Of a stretch of DNA of 64,000 nt, positions 44,603-58,436 are shown one piece after another. Every line of letters begins with the position of its first letter. The first letter of the stretch is position 1. The position numbers were made by a program, and so were the translations under genes. The notes under the pieces were generated by a model. It searched no databases and was not told where the DNA came from. It saw only the letters and a program-made list of their open reading frames with translations. The stretch is from Mikania micrantha (lineage: Eukaryota; Streptophyta; Magnoliopsida; Asterales; Asteraceae), in the NCBI GenBank assembly GCA_009363875.1, contig CM018691.1:3348001-3412000 (forward strand), given 5' to 3'.

Positions 44603-47600
44603 TGTAACATCAGTGCCGGAAACGTCACCGGAACAGTGATCGTAAACAGTACGTGAACAGTAATCAGGTACAAATCTTATATAATTCAGTGTATTTCATG
44701 TTCATATCGAGTTTCAGTATCATTTCATATCATCAAAACAGTGAATTCACAGTCATGTCAGAGAAATCAGTTCAGAACAATGGTTCTTGAGTCAGATAAT
44801 TATCTGTCAACACAGAACCATCATGTGATCTATTTGTTAGGATCTTATTATGTATAAACGTATGTGAGGCCTTACAGGACAAAACAACACGAATATTGTT
44901 AAGTGAATGCTAAACCGACGGATTATTCGTATAGGTGACGATTTGTACGAATAAATCTGAAAGTTTAACGTTCTGAATGATATTCGATAATTAGAAAACA
45001 ATATTGAAGAGTGTAGTTATCGTCGTGTTTGATCGAGTGACGATTCGAACAAATACGCGCGATGACCGCGCAATTCGATTTAAACGTTAAATAAATATTT
45101 TGTAAATTAAATATTTAAAAGATACTTAGTTAATTTATTAGGAATCACAATCTAAAATAAATTTTATGATCCTAATTTATAACCGAGTCGTTTCTTAACG
45201 AAAACGACGCGAAAACGGCGTTTCTACGCGAAACCACGCGAAACCGAACAACCGAAACGAACCCGAACTCACCCGGAGTATAAATACCCGGAATGAGTCT
45301 TCTTCCTCATTTAACCACTTCACTTTCTCTCTCTAAACTCAAAAACCCGGAACTTTCTCTCTCTAGAAAGTTCCAACTTCTCTCATCTAGATCTCACTCG
45401 TTTCTTGACGAAATCTCGCGTTCTTGGTGTCCAAACGACCACCCTTACTTGTAGAACACAGAAGTACAACCGATCTAAGCTTTACACCACCAGATTCGAG
45501 GTAAAATCGAGCTTTTTGTTGCGATTTTATGGTTTTGAAAACCCTAGTTCGAAACCTTAAGAAACCGGTTGTAATCACCCTAAAACCTTAGGGAAATCAC
45601 TCACTAAACCTCTAGAATGAGTTAGGAACTTGTTGTACATCATGGAATAGCCATTTGATCGAAGAACCATGGCTGCAAATGGTGGTGCTCGACCGGCCGA
45701 ATGGCCACAACCAGTTAGGCCGAATGACACCCCATTCGCCGAATGGCTTTAGCCGAACCAGCTTTCACATTCGCCGAATGAGCAACCAACCCTTCATTCG
45801 CCGAATGACCAAGGACCCATTCGACCATACTCTTTTGTCCAATACACTTTCGGCCTAAAACTCATTCGCCGTTTGGCCCAGCCGACTGGGTTCCTTCGCC
45901 ACTAGTCATTCGCTCGGCCAAAGGATCCTCATTCGATCGGCCCTCATTCGGTGAAACCACATTCGGTCCAAGCTATTCTTGGCAACACTCTTTCGACCGG
46001 TCCTCCATTCGTGAGTCAACCAATTCGGCCATAGTCATTCGACAGGCCCTATTCGGTCATGGATGTGAACGAATGACTTGGGTCGGGTTAGTGCATGCAC
46101 GAGGGTGATCAAGTGTGTGTGCATGGGAGTGCATGCATGAATTTGATCGAATGTGCGTGTAATGCATGGGAAACCCTTAGGGTTTTCTTGACAATAATCT
46201 ATTCTATTTTATTATTAAACAAGGTGATAAGCTTGTAATTATCTCATGCAATCAACCTTGAACGGGTATTGAGTTAAACATTGACGAATCATGGGGATCA
46301 AAATGATAACGTAATGTGATGGGTATTGATAAAATTCTTAACATCTAGCCTTAGAAAAAGCTACAAAGATATACAACTAACCTAGGTGGTTTTCATAAAC
46401 TATCTAGGCTTAGTATAGCAAAGAATCATCAAGAAATCGTTTAAAGAGCAAAGTCTAATACATGGGCCCGAAAGTGGCCCAATGGGCTTCCTTTAAGCCC
46501 ATCATGTTAATTATGATTTTCACCTAAATAAATCACATTTTAACGAAGTGTAATTCAAAATGAAATAACTAGTACACCCTATTATTTATAATAAATGATT
46601 TTTTTTTTCTAAATTAATAATTAATTTAAATAGAATTACTTTAAAAACAAGTTAATTAAGAAAACGTCATGATAAATCAGGGGATATGGGATTAATAATG
46701 GGTAATAAGTTAGATGAAATCCTAGCAAATCATTAGTAACCTAGGACACTTAGTTGCACACCGAGACCAAGCCCTAGTTACGACAACTATCGTATGTACT
46801 TATCGTATTCGAATTCTCTTAAAACAACTCAGGGACTGAAGATACTTAGGCAACAATCGAAGAGAGCGTATATCTTTTGTGGTTCATTGGCACAGCAACA
46901 CAGGTGAGTTCATTGCCCCTTTTCTAAACATTTTTGTTTTAAAACACGGGGCTGAGAAGCATGCGTAAACTGTTTTTATTTAAACTGTTTATTTAAATGT
47001 TTTTATTTATTATATGTTTTACATATATATGTTTGTGGATACTCCTAGACTCCTGTCTAGGAAATTATTGAACAGATCAAGTGATCTAATAAATTTAAGT
47101 ACTCGTATGAGTAATACCTTAAATTTAAATCCTAAATCAACCCTTAGTCCATCAAGTTCAAATTCAAGAATCTAAATTCAAAGTGAAATCAAATGAACAT
47201 AATCAAGAGATCATATTCAAGGGAATCATAACTCAGTGTGTGATCTGAGACCCAAGAATCATAATCAAATCAATTATCATTGGAAATCATGGAAATTCAA
47301 AGAATCAAGAATCAAGAGACTCAGGAAATCATGAATCATAAATGTGTGTGAATCATTGAAATAATGAAGTCATTATGATCTAATGAAATCATTAACACTC
47401 AAGTTAAGGTGGATGTCAGTTGTATAGGGAATCAATATCACGTGTAACACACATATAAAGTCCCACTCAGAAGCAGAAGACCTTTGGGTCAGGCTGTAAC
47501 GGGCAATAACTTGAACGATCAAATGAAATCAATATCAAAGTCAAAATCAGGAGAATCAAGAGATCAAGAATCACAGGATATCCTTAAAGTCCCCGCTTGT

Positions 47601-48808
47601 ACAGAAGACCTTTGGGTCAAGCTGTAAGGGCAAAACAATAAAGTCCCCGCTTGTACAGAAGACCTTTGGGTCAAGCTGTAAGGGCAAAACATTAAAATCC
47701 CGTTCAGTTCAGGTGTACTCCTGGTGAGTTATGCCTGACATGGGTCACGTGTGAGAGGTTACAACTTGGACAACCACCAACAACTAAGTCTAACTGATTG
47801 AGTAACATCATACCCAATCATCATGTCTTAGTTGTAATTAAATGTTTTATTTAATTATTAAATTAAATATTTGACATTTTACTATTATCACTGTCTTTTT
47901 GGGAAATCATATATCTATGAGGAACCCAATAAATCAAAGGCATATCATGTTTCAATATCATGATCTAAATCAGAGGTGTTGGGTAAAAATGCTTAATTAT
48001 CATTAACAACAGTGTCATATGCGGATTAGTATGTGGTGGGACGTCGTCTGGGCGGGGTTGTAGCCTTGACCCAGGGGTATGCCCTATATATAAGCATACC
48101 GATGTGGATATTACATGTGGAGTTAATGAGGTTAGGGTCTTTACCGAAAGAGGTTTTCAAATCATTTTCAAGTCATATAGTTTATTTAAATCAGAGAGTG
48201 TTAGGTAAAAACGTTTAATTATCATTAATATCAATGTCCTATGCGGATTAGTATGTGGTGGGACGTCGTCTGGGCGGGGTTGTAGCCTTGACCCAGGGGT
48301 ATGCCCTATATATAAGCATACCGATCTGGATGATACAGTTGATGTTAATGAGGTTAGGGTCTTTACCAAAGCAGGTTTTCAAATCATTTTCAAATCATAA
48401 AACTATATGAACTCACCAACCATGTGTTGACTTGATCTTTTTGCATGACTTCTCAGGTGACGAACAGGTCAACTAAGGAGTTATTCCTTTCGTACTAGGA
48501 CTTCAGATAGAAGGCTTAGCTTTTGGACCTGCATTATTTTTGAAGACATCATTATGCAAATTATTTTGTATATCTTGTGTAAATACAAGATAGAAATACA
48601 TGATGTTAATGGTAGATTTACATTGTTAAATTATAAACAATACTGATGTAATTTAACCTTGTAATTCTATTATGTTTAGCATTTCTCATTTGTATCATGT
48701 GCAATGTAAACAATCTGATCATCACGATTATCACTCACGATATCGCGCCCCGGGAACTTTCCGCCCGACGGGACAACCGATCCTATCCCGCCGGCTCGGG
48801 GTGTGACA
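44603..48808 (+). repeat. Y 3' LTR
   Basis: 4,206 bp, nearly identical to 36764-40969, followed by target duplication cttac. Confidence 0.95.
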
Positions 48809-51800
48809 CTTACGATGTACGACAAGGAGGAACACTGATGACTAGTAGGGGTTGACACCTAAGTCAACACGCGGCGGTCGACAGTCTGTCCTACAATGTC
48901 TGACAAAGAGGAACACTGATGACTAGTAGGGGTTGACACCTAAGTCAACACGCGGCGGTCAACAGTCTGTCCTACAATGTCCCATAGTTTTAGCATACAA
49001 GTTTAAAGCATCCACATAGTTTTACTGATGACTAGTAGGGCTTGACCAATGTCAAGACGCGTCGGTCAATCAGTCTGTTGTCTGAACCTTCCCAAGTATA
49101 TCAAGCATTCACATTAGTATCATCAAATAGCATATACCCTTAGCACTTGGTATTATCACATAGCTTTAGTATTAACAAGTAGCTTATGCCCTTAGCACTT
49201 GGCATAATCGAATAGTATTGAGTTTGCGTTGTGTCTTATGCCTTCAGCACTTGGCATAATCTATAGCATTTAGTTTTAGATGAGTCTTATGCCTTTAGCA
49301 CTTGGCATAATTAAATAGCATTTTACTAAGTTTAAAACATGTGTTTCAAACATTCCTAGTATAGTAAGTATTTATAAGTATCAAGCCTTCAACTGTTCGA
49401 GACTTCTAGTGTTACAAGCATTTAAGCGTTTTAAGTATTCTAAGCATATGAGCCTTCGTGAGTTAGGTTTCCCAATTTAAGTTTAAGCAAATAAGTATAT
49501 GTGACAAACTGAGTTGGCACTTAGATTAAAAGTGTAAGAAATTAACCCTTAAAATATTGATATACAATATTAGGGTTTAGAATATGTGTTTATAGTATTA
49601 ATTTTCGAAACGAGTGTAACAAGTGTTAGCATTTAGCATGAATGTTACAAAGCCTTAGCATTGAGTATGTTGTCTAAGTCTCACGTGTTTAGCATAACAT
49701 CAAGAGTATAGATTAAGAATCTAGCCTCTAGCATATGCATTTAGTCTAAAGTTTGAGAATAAAGTGTATAGCATAATCATCAAGCGTATAGTTCAAGCAC
49801 GTAGCCTCTGGCATAGTCTCTTAGACTTTAATCTATAACTTAGGAATAAATTTTAAGGTACACTCATCAAGTGTAAAGTTTAAGCCTAAAGTTTCGTAGC
49901 ATAGATATCAACCACAGAGTTAAGTATACACAAGAAGACATAAATGTCATGCATACAGTATAAGCACCAAGAATAAGTATGAAAGCATTCCTTTAAAACA
50001 TTTCATTGTTTATATAAAATGTTTAACATGCCTCTCAGTCCCGAGGTAAAAACAAATATGTTTGAAAAGGGACAATGAACTCACCTTGTAGTTGTTGAGG
50101 TTTGACTTAGCCTAAACAAAATGTACGCGCTCTTGATTGTGCTTGAGTGTATTTTCACGATCCTGTATTGATTTCACGATGTTTATAACTCATTAGTATG
50201 AATTATAGGGATTATGTGTGTTTGTATGTGTTAGCCATAAGCTTTGGCCAACACTCAAAGTCTTCGGTCTTTATTGGCCCATCTTTATTTGTTATTGGTT
50301 CTTGTAATCCATAGACTTTCTTTGATTTATTCTTGTCTTATCTAGCTTGTGTTTAAAGCCCATTTGTAGTTTCATGAAGTCATGTTATAAATCACAAGAC
50401 TTTGTTGCAAAAGTTGCCGTTTTGGTAGTAATCCCTTGGTTATCATACTTATTAGTGTTGAGTTAAAGAGTTACAATAGTCCTTTAGTCATGTGGGCCAA
50501 CAATTTAGGTTGGGCCAATGATATTAGGTGTTGAGTCATGGAGGCCTTGCCAAAAGTTACAAAACTAGAGTTCAAGTGGCCTTTTGGGCCTTGTTTTGGG
50601 CCTCTAAGGATTTTATTGGGCCCAAGGTGGGCCTAGGAAATATTTGTTGGGCCTAGAGTTATATAGAGCTGTTGGAATCGAAAATGGGTCAGAAACATGT
50701 TGGTGACCAAGTTAATGACAACGTGGCCCCAAAAGTGAAGACAAGGGCCTCAAATGGGCCTTGTTGTGGGCCTCGGGTGGATTTTGATGGGCCCATTGGG
50801 ATTTGTCTCGGGCCTTTGCCAAAAGGGTTCATGGGCCAAGCTGGGCCTTGCTTACATGGGCTGAAATCATTGTGGGCCTTGAAATTGGGCTTTTGGCCAA
50901 CAATTGTGGCCTTGGGCCAAAGGTAGTAGGCCTTGAGCCATAAGTAGTGGGCCTTGGGCCATTCACTTCACGTTGGACCTTCCAGAAGTTAATGGGTCAA
51001 TGGTAGAGGTATTGGGCCTGAAAGGTTGAGGTGGGCCCACTGGTATTCATTTGGGCCTACTGTTGGGCCTGTATGTAATGAGTTGGCCAAATAAGGATTT
51101 AGGGTTAAGTCTTTTGGGCCAGGGAAGTAAATTGAATATGTTCCAAGCTATCAAGTTAATTAGAAACCACTGTGGCATGTTTGTTGTAAATGGGCCTGGA
51201 CAAGGATATTAGGCCGAATCTGTTATGAATCAAACAATGGGTATGGGCCGCATTCGTGGGCTAGAACAAATAGGATGCTACTGGGCCTATGAGGCACTAT
51301 TGGGCCGTGTCTATGGGTCTTAGATTAAATGGTTTTGGGCCAACAGATGTGGGCCGAAAAATCTGCCAACTAGTGGCCTGTTGGGCTTAATGTAAAAGTG
51401 GGCTGCAAGAAATGCCTAGGGTGTGTGTGTCGACTGAAACTCAGTGCATGGGAGACCAACGAGTGGGATAAGACCTAAGTTGAATGGCTGCTGGATGGTT
51501 GGTTCCAGCCGAAGGAAGGTAGATCAAGTGATTCGGCGAATGAAGGTCGAATGGGGGGGTGAGCTGCGAATGGTTGCATGGTCGAATGTGAAGACTGCCA
51601 AAGGAACCATGGTGCGGGCGAATGAAGCATGGGCGAAAGAGGTTGGCCGGTTGGGCGCATGGCCTGTTGGTCGAATGAGCCTGCTCGAACGGGCATGGGC
51701 GAATGAAGAAGAAGGGCCATTCGGCCGTCCCTGGCCATTCGACCGGTGGTGCTCAGTCGGCCCCCAACCTCCTCGTGTCCGAATCTCATGGTAACAACCA

Positions 51801-52967
51801 AGATGGCACTCTACCCCTTTCACCTGAGATGTTTTCGGGGGTCTAGGGTTCGAAGAAAAGGGTTTTAAACCGGTTGGGTTAAGGGTTCGAACTAAAGGGT
51901 ACAAAACCCTAAAAAATCAGATGTTTGCAGCCCCGATTACCTCGTTTCTGATGGTTTCCACTTCCGATCGGTTGTACTTTCGTGTAGAGGAGATCAAAGG
52001 CTACGCGTGGACACCAAAAATGCCCATTTTCGTTGAGAAATGATCAAGATAATGAAGAGAGAAGGGGTAGAAAACCCTAAAAGGGTGGTGGACGGTTTTG
52101 AGGGTAGGAGAGAGGTGGGGAAGATGAAAAATGAAAGAAACTTTCATTTCAAAGTTTTTATACTCCACGGGGTGTTCGGGTTCATTTTGGTTGCTCGGTT
52201 CGCGGTTTCGTTACGTTTCCGGAACGTAACTCGCGTATAATTACGCAATTAAATAAAAGAATTCGTTTTAAACATTTGGTGGGTAATTATTAATAGAAAT
52301 ATGTTAAATATTATTATTCTTAAATAATTTAACGAAATTGATTATTTTTAACGCGTTTCTTTGCTTTTTCGCGTATTTTGTTTTACGCGCTTGAAAGTAT
52401 AATATTTTTGTTCTAGTTTATTTATGATGAGTTTCAAAATTGTAAAACAGGAAATACTTTATTTCCTTAACTTTATTATCGTTCGAATCGTTTTCCGTTT
52501 TCGTTTCGTCAGAAAACGTCACTTACGCGCGTCTTCGTGCAGAGCGCTAACTGCACGAACACGATCGTACGTTTCACTTTCTGATCTTGTTTTCTACTTT
52601 CCAGTTATCATTCCAGATCATTAAACCTTCAAATCTATTCGTACAGATCGTCACCTATACGAATAGTTCGTCTGTTTAACATTCTGTAACAACAACTGTT
52701 ATGGTTTTGTTCTGTTTATCCTCGCATATGTTTATACAACCTGGTATCAAATCACACATTTGTTTACTTGTTCATTGTTGTCTGATGTGTTTCTGACTAT
52801 TAAACCCTAAGGTTTTAAATCAGATTTCAGACAATCACGTATTAGTTTAGTGTTAATCCTCTTGTGTACATAGTATTAACATAGCCTCGCGTAGCGTGTA
52901 CCTGAGTTACTGTGCACTTCACTGTGCCAATTACTGTTCCGGTGACGGTTCCGGCACAGATGTTACA

Positions 52968-53794
52968 GTCTCCCCTTGTTAAAGAAATTTCGTCCCGAAA
53001 TTTAAGTATCATTGTCGGGTACTACTTTTTCTTTGCATAGGTGGAGATGCTTTGATGTTACGTATGTCTCATGTTCTCATGTTTATGCAGATTTACATTT
53101 AGAGTTTTCCCGAGTCTGTTCAATAAGTTACGGATGCGTTTTCAGTCTCTCGACTGTACGATCCGAAATGTTTATGCTCTTGAAAGAACATTGTTTGTGT
53201 GTGACCTAGTCCTCCTTAAACCTATGATTTTGTGTGTAATTATGAAATGAGCAGACTTGATTTTGTTGTTCCTATCAATCCAAGAACATCAAGTCTACTG
53301 GAAGTGTAAGGTAGCTTGGCATCATATTCCATAGCTGTTTGTATACACTCCCATAGTGATATCCCCTGTTGTTACCTAGTTTCATGATCTACAATGTTCA
53401 CTAAGATTCTTACGCTCGCGTGTTATTTCTGTCAGGAGAAGCCTTTCGTTCCTCCCCTTGTTAAATTGGATCCATATATCGTCAAATAAGACAACATTGA
53501 CGAACCCAATACTGAGACTTATGAATGTATCTCAATCGTTCATTGTAATAACATGATAAGGTTTTATTGGATTAGATGACTCTGTCCCTATCAAAGACAA
53601 AGCATCAGTTCCAATGATGGTATTGACACCGCTCGTATCCATCACTTTGAATCTCATGGTATGTGTTTGTTCACTAGGTAAGTGAATACTAAGTTCATGT
53701 CATTTAGTGTATAAAATGTGCAAATGTTACCCCAATTGTGAGTAAGTTATGAACTGACTCTAATAAGGTTAATGAAAATCCATGCTAGTATAAA
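52968..53794 (-). other. PPT, hairpin and non-coding part of Z interior 2
   Basis: Near-identical to 33433-34259. Contains PPT and AAATTTCG-type hairpin (52985-53003). No coding similarity. Confidence 0.75.
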
Positions 53795-55166
53795 TTATAC
53801 ACCTGCAAAGATTCTAGATAGGAATGTACCAGTGTTGGTGTTGGTGTCAGTGTCTTGGAGTGCAGCAGTAGCTCCAATTCGAAATGTACGTCCCCTCGGT
53901 GCTTGTCCTCTCGGTAGCACCCTTTGTGGACAGTCTTTGAAGAAATGACCTAATTCCCCACAGTTATAGCATCCCCGATTGTTGTTGTTGTAGTTTCCAG
54001 GGTTTTGTGGGGGTGGCATTGCCATGGCGGCGTTGTTTACCGCCGGTGCCGTGGTGGTTAGGCAGTGTTGAGCCAAATGACCCTTTCGGCCACAATTGGT
54101 ACACTGCCTACACTGCATTGTGGCAGCATGATGATAATGACATTGTGCACATTGAGGATGTACGCCTGAGTAGGGTTTGCGTGTAGCCTTAGTAGATACT
54201 GTAGCAACTTGATGAAGAGTCATGGGTGTCACATAGTCTCGAGTGACCTTTTGTTTCTTCTTCGATTGTTCCCCTTTAGTCTTGCCCGAATCGTCTTTCA
54301 ATTCTCCGGATTTCACCATCACGTCAGTGAGTTTAGCAGACAGAGAAATGGCGGACTCTAAAGTTGCGGGGTTTGCAGCAATTACAATACTCTGTATGCA
54401 GGATGGCAATCCCCCTACGTATCGATCAATTCTCTTTTCTAAAGTTGGCACCATCTCAGGCACCAAGGCTACCAACTCATGATAGCGAGTGGTGAATGTC
54501 ATGTGATCAGCTCCCTTCATCACATGATTTGACAATTCTACCTCTAGATTTTGAAGTTCGTGTTTAGGACAGAATTCATTCCTCAGAAGAGTTTTGAATT
54601 CTTCCCAAGGCATGGCTGATGCTTCATCTCTGCCTCGAGCGTGTATTTGAGAATTCCACCAGGTCAGAGCACGCTTACTGAAAGATCCTGCGGCATAACG
54701 AACCTTATGATGTTCTGGACAACTGCTGATGTCCAGTGTGTTCTCCATCTTCTCTAACCATTGGATTAATCCAACGGCTCCTTCATCACCGCTAAAGCTT
54801 GGCGGTTTGCATCCTACGAACGATTTGTATGAACAATCTGATTTGGTGCCAGTGTTTCCACTAGTTTCTGTTTCCGTAGCCTTGAAGCTTGTTGATCATC
54901 TCTGGAATGATATCCTTCATCTGATTAGTTAATTGGCTGCTCAGTAATGTTGCCAAGGCAACAGTAGCAGGGTCCAGCACCAAAGTTGTATTTGGGCCTG
55001 GTGGTGGTGAATGTGGAGGTGGCGGAGGAGGTGGCGGTGGTGAATCTGGTGGCGTCGGAGTAGAAGAATGTGGCGCAGAAGTCTGAGTAGTAGGCTGTCT
55101 TCTAGGCGGCATTCTGATCATAACCAAAGGAATTTGGTTAGTGCAATGATCGAATGCAGAAGACAA
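53795..55166 (-). pseudogene. Z gag copy 2, frameshifted
   Basis: Near-identical to the gag at 34260-35651, but about 20 bp are missing near 54869, between ctagtttct and gtttccgtagcc, which shifts the frame. The N-terminal part (55166 down to 54861, with the poly-Pro tract) and the rest (54748 down to 53795, capsid and both knuckles) are in different frames. The interior is correspondingly 2,314 bp instead of 2,334 bp. Confidence 0.9.
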
Positions 55167-55266
55167 AATGCAAACCTAAGTCTTATGTTCTCTATATGAG
55201 GGTCCCTAAGTTATAGTCTAGGCCAAACCATTTAAGTAAATGACCTATTATTCTCTATAACCTTGA

Positions 55267-55278
55267 GCTCTGATACCA
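55267..55278 (-). promoter_or_regulatory. Z primer binding site, interior 2
   Basis: Minus-strand TGGTATCAGAGC beside the LTR start at 55282. Confidence 0.95.
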
Positions 55279-55281
55279 ATC

Positions 55282-58200
55282 TGTCACACCCCGAGCCGGC
55301 GGGATAGGATCGGTTGACCCGTCGGGCGGAAGGTTCCCGGAGTGCGATATCGTGAGTGATAATCGGGTTGATCAGATTGTTTACATAGCATCAATGTTAA
55401 GAATATCTAAAGCACAATAAAGCATTAAGATAGGATTACAAAGTTAAATTACAATGTTGATGTTTGATAATTTAACCAAGTAAACCTATTCAAAAGAATC
55501 AATTGTTTCTATCCTGTATCTGAACAAGATATCAAAATGGATTCGTATTAGCTACAAAAGATGTGCTCTTCAAAAGTCTGCTGGGTCCTCTAGTTGGGCT
55601 ACCTAGCATGCAAAATCCTGAGTCTTAGCTTATACCTGTGCGTCACCTGAGAAAGCATGTAAGATAACAAGGTCAACACAATGGTTGGTGAGTTCATGTA
55701 GTTTTAGTATGTGAAAAATAGCTTTTGTTTATTGATTCAAAGTTTCCAAGTCTATGTTGTCAGTATGTATTAGTTTCAACATGAGTTTAACAAGCATTGC
55801 GTTTAGTAGTTTATGAAAATCCCCCAAAAGCATTCTAGTATCCCCTAGGTAACAACCCTAATCTCATTAACACCACCTGTATCATCCAACTCGGTATGCT
55901 TATATATAGGGCATACCCCTGGGTCAAGCCTACAACCCGCCCAGACGACGTCCCACCACATACTAAGTCGCATAGGACATTGTTGTTAATGATAATTAAG
56001 CGTCTTACCTAACATTCCACCTGCACAAAGTAGTATATGAGTATCGAGTTTGAGAGACACCATTATGGACAGCTTAATACCCTAGGGAATTTAGCATCCA
56101 TCCATAACGGTCCTAATGATTAAATCAAGAAGATAACTGAATGACTAGGAGGGCTTGACCACTGTCAAGGCGCGGCGGTCAATCAGTTTATCTTACCTAA
56201 TTTCAACACCGAAGAGCACTGATGACTAGAAGGGGTTGACACCTAGGTCAACACGCGGCGGTCAACAGTCGGTCTTACGATGTACGACAAGGAGGAACAC
56301 TGATGACTAGTAGGGGTTGACACCTAAGTCAACACGCGGCGGTCGACAGTCTGTCCTACAATGTCTGACAAAGAGGAACACTGATGACTAGTAGGGGTTG
56401 ACACCTAAGTCAACACGCGGCGGTCAACAGTCTGTCCTACAATGTCCCATAGTTTTAGCATACAAGTTTAAAGCATCCACATAGTTTTACTGATGACTAG
56501 TAGGGCTTGACCAATGTCAAGACGCGTCGGTCAATCAGTCTGTTGTCTGAACCTTCCCAAGTATATCAAGCATTCACATTAGTATCATCAAATAGCATAT
56601 ACCCTTAGCACTTGGTATTATCACATAGCTTTAGTATTAACAAGTAGCTTATGCCCTTAGCACTTGGCATAATCGAATAGTATTGAGTTTGCGTTGTGTC
56701 TTATGCCTTCAGCACTTGGCATAATCTATAGCATTTAGTTTTAGATGAGTCTTATGCCTTTAGCACTTGGCATAATTAAATAGCATTTTACTAAGTTTAA
56801 AACATGTGTTTCAAACATTCCTAGTATAGTAAGTATTTATAAGTATCAAGCCTTCAACTGTTCGAGACTTCTAGTGTTACAAGCATTTAAGCGTTTTAAG
56901 TATTCTAAGCATATGAGCCTTCATGAGTTAGGTTTCCCAATTTAAGTTTAAGCAAATAAGTATATGTGACAAACTGAGTTGGCACTTAGATTAAAAGTGT
57001 AAGACATTAACCCTTAAAATATTGATATACAATATTAGGGTTTAGAATATGTGTTTATAGTATTAATTTTCGAAACGAGTGTAACAAGTGTTAGCATTTA
57101 GCATGAATGTTACAAAGCCTTAGCATTGAGTATGTTGTCTAAGTCTCACGTGTTTAGCATAACATCAAGAGTATAGATTAAGAATCTAGCCTCTAGCATA
57201 TGCATTTAGTCTAAAGTTTGAGAATAAAGTGTATAGCATAATCATCAAGCGTATAGTTCAAGCACGTAGCCTCTGGCATAGTCTCTTAGACTTTAATCTA
57301 TAACTTAGGAATAAATTTTAAGGTACACTCATCAAGTGTAAAGTTTAAGCCTAAAGTTTCGTAGCATAGATATCAACCACAGAGTTAAGTATACACAAGA
57401 AGACATAAATGTCATGCATACAGTATAAGCACCAAGAATAAGTATGAAAGCATTCCTTTAAAACATTTCATTGTTTATATAAAATGTTTAACATGCCTCT
57501 CAGTCCCGAGGTAAAAACAAATATGTTTGAAAATGGACAATGAACTCACCTTGTAGTTGTTGAGGTTTGACTTAGCCTAAACAAAATGTACGCGCTCTTG
57601 ATTGTGCTTGAGTGTATTTTCACGATCCTGTATTGATTTCACGATGTTTATAACTCATTAGTATGAATTATAGGGATTGTGTGTGTTTGTATGTGTTAGC
57701 CATAAGCTTTGGCCAACACTCAAAGTCTTCGGTCTTTATTGGCCCATCTTTATTTGTTATTGGTTCTTGTAATCCATAGACTTTCTTTGATTTATTCTTG
57801 TCTTATCTAGCTTGTGTTTAAAGCCCATTTGTAGTTTCATGAAGTCATGTTATAAATCACAAGACTTTGTTGCAAAAGTTGCCGTTTTGGTAGTAATCCC
57901 TTGGTTATCATACTTATTAGTGTTGAGTTAAAGAGTTACAATAGTCCTTTAGTCATGTGGGCCAACAATTTAGGTTGGGCCAATGATATTAGGTGTTGAG
58001 TCATGGAGGCCTTGCCAAAAGTTACAAAACTAGAGTTCAAGTGGCCTTTTGGGCCTTGTTTTGGGCCTCTAAGGATTTTATTGGGCCCAAGGTGGGCCTA
58101 GGAAATATTTGTTGGGCCTAGAGTTATATAGAGCTGTTGGAATCGAAAATGGGTCAGAAACATGTTGGTGACCAAGTTAATGACAACGTGGCCCCAAAAG

Positions 58201-58436
58201 TGAAGACAAGGGCCTCAAATGGGCCTTATTGTGGGCCTCGGGTGGATTTTGATGGGCCCATTGGGATTTGTCTCGGGCCTTTGCCAAAAGGGTTCATGGG
58301 CCAAGCCGGGCCTTGCTTACATGGGGTGAAATCATTGTGGGCCTTGAAATTGGGCTTTTGGCCAACAATTGTGGCCTTGGGCCAAAGGTAGTAGGCCTTG
58401 AGCCATAAGTAGTGGGCCTTGGGCCATTCACTTCAC
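55282..58436 (-). repeat. Truncated Z right LTR
   Basis: First 3,155 of 5,151 bp (plus-strand order) match 16468-19622. Similarity ends at ccattcacttcac, so its promoter end (about 1,996 bp) is gone. Confidence 0.9.

Larger units (their letters stand above)
36759..48813 (+). mobile_element. Element Y: non-autonomous gypsy element with knuckle protein and integrase
   Basis: Element 36764-48808 (12,045 bp), target duplication cttac (36759-36763, 48809-48813); joined flanks match the uninterrupted Z LTRs at 17459 and 56275. Both LTRs are 4,206 bp (36764-40969, 44603-48808). The one difference I noticed is c at 37997 versus t at 45836. The interior has a capsid-less Gag-like ORF, a ruined RT region and an integrase frame. 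Confidence 0.95.
35767..52967 (-). repeat. Z middle LTR (interrupted by Y)
   Basis: Net 5,151 bp, same length as the left LTR with scattered substitutions (for example tagttgggg at 17495 versus tagtagggg here). It serves as 5' LTR for interior 1 and 3' LTR for interior 2. Confidence 0.9.
16468..58436 (-). mobile_element. Element Z: tandem gypsy element with three LTRs and two gag-only interiors
   Basis: Order along the plus strand: LTR (16468-33432 including nested W), interior (33433-35766), LTR (35767-52967 including nested Y), interior (52968-55281), truncated LTR (55282-58436). After removing W, Y and their target duplications, the first two LTRs are both 5,151 bp. On the minus strand LTRs read TGTAACATCTGTGCCGG...CGGGGTGTGACA. 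PBS and PPT place transcription on the minus strand. Interiors encode only Gag. No flanking target duplication can be read because the right end is lost. Confidence 0.9.

Noticed and set aside
35767..55281. A separate LTR element of its own
   Set aside because: LTR order, equal net lengths and orientation fit one tandem Z complex with Y nested.
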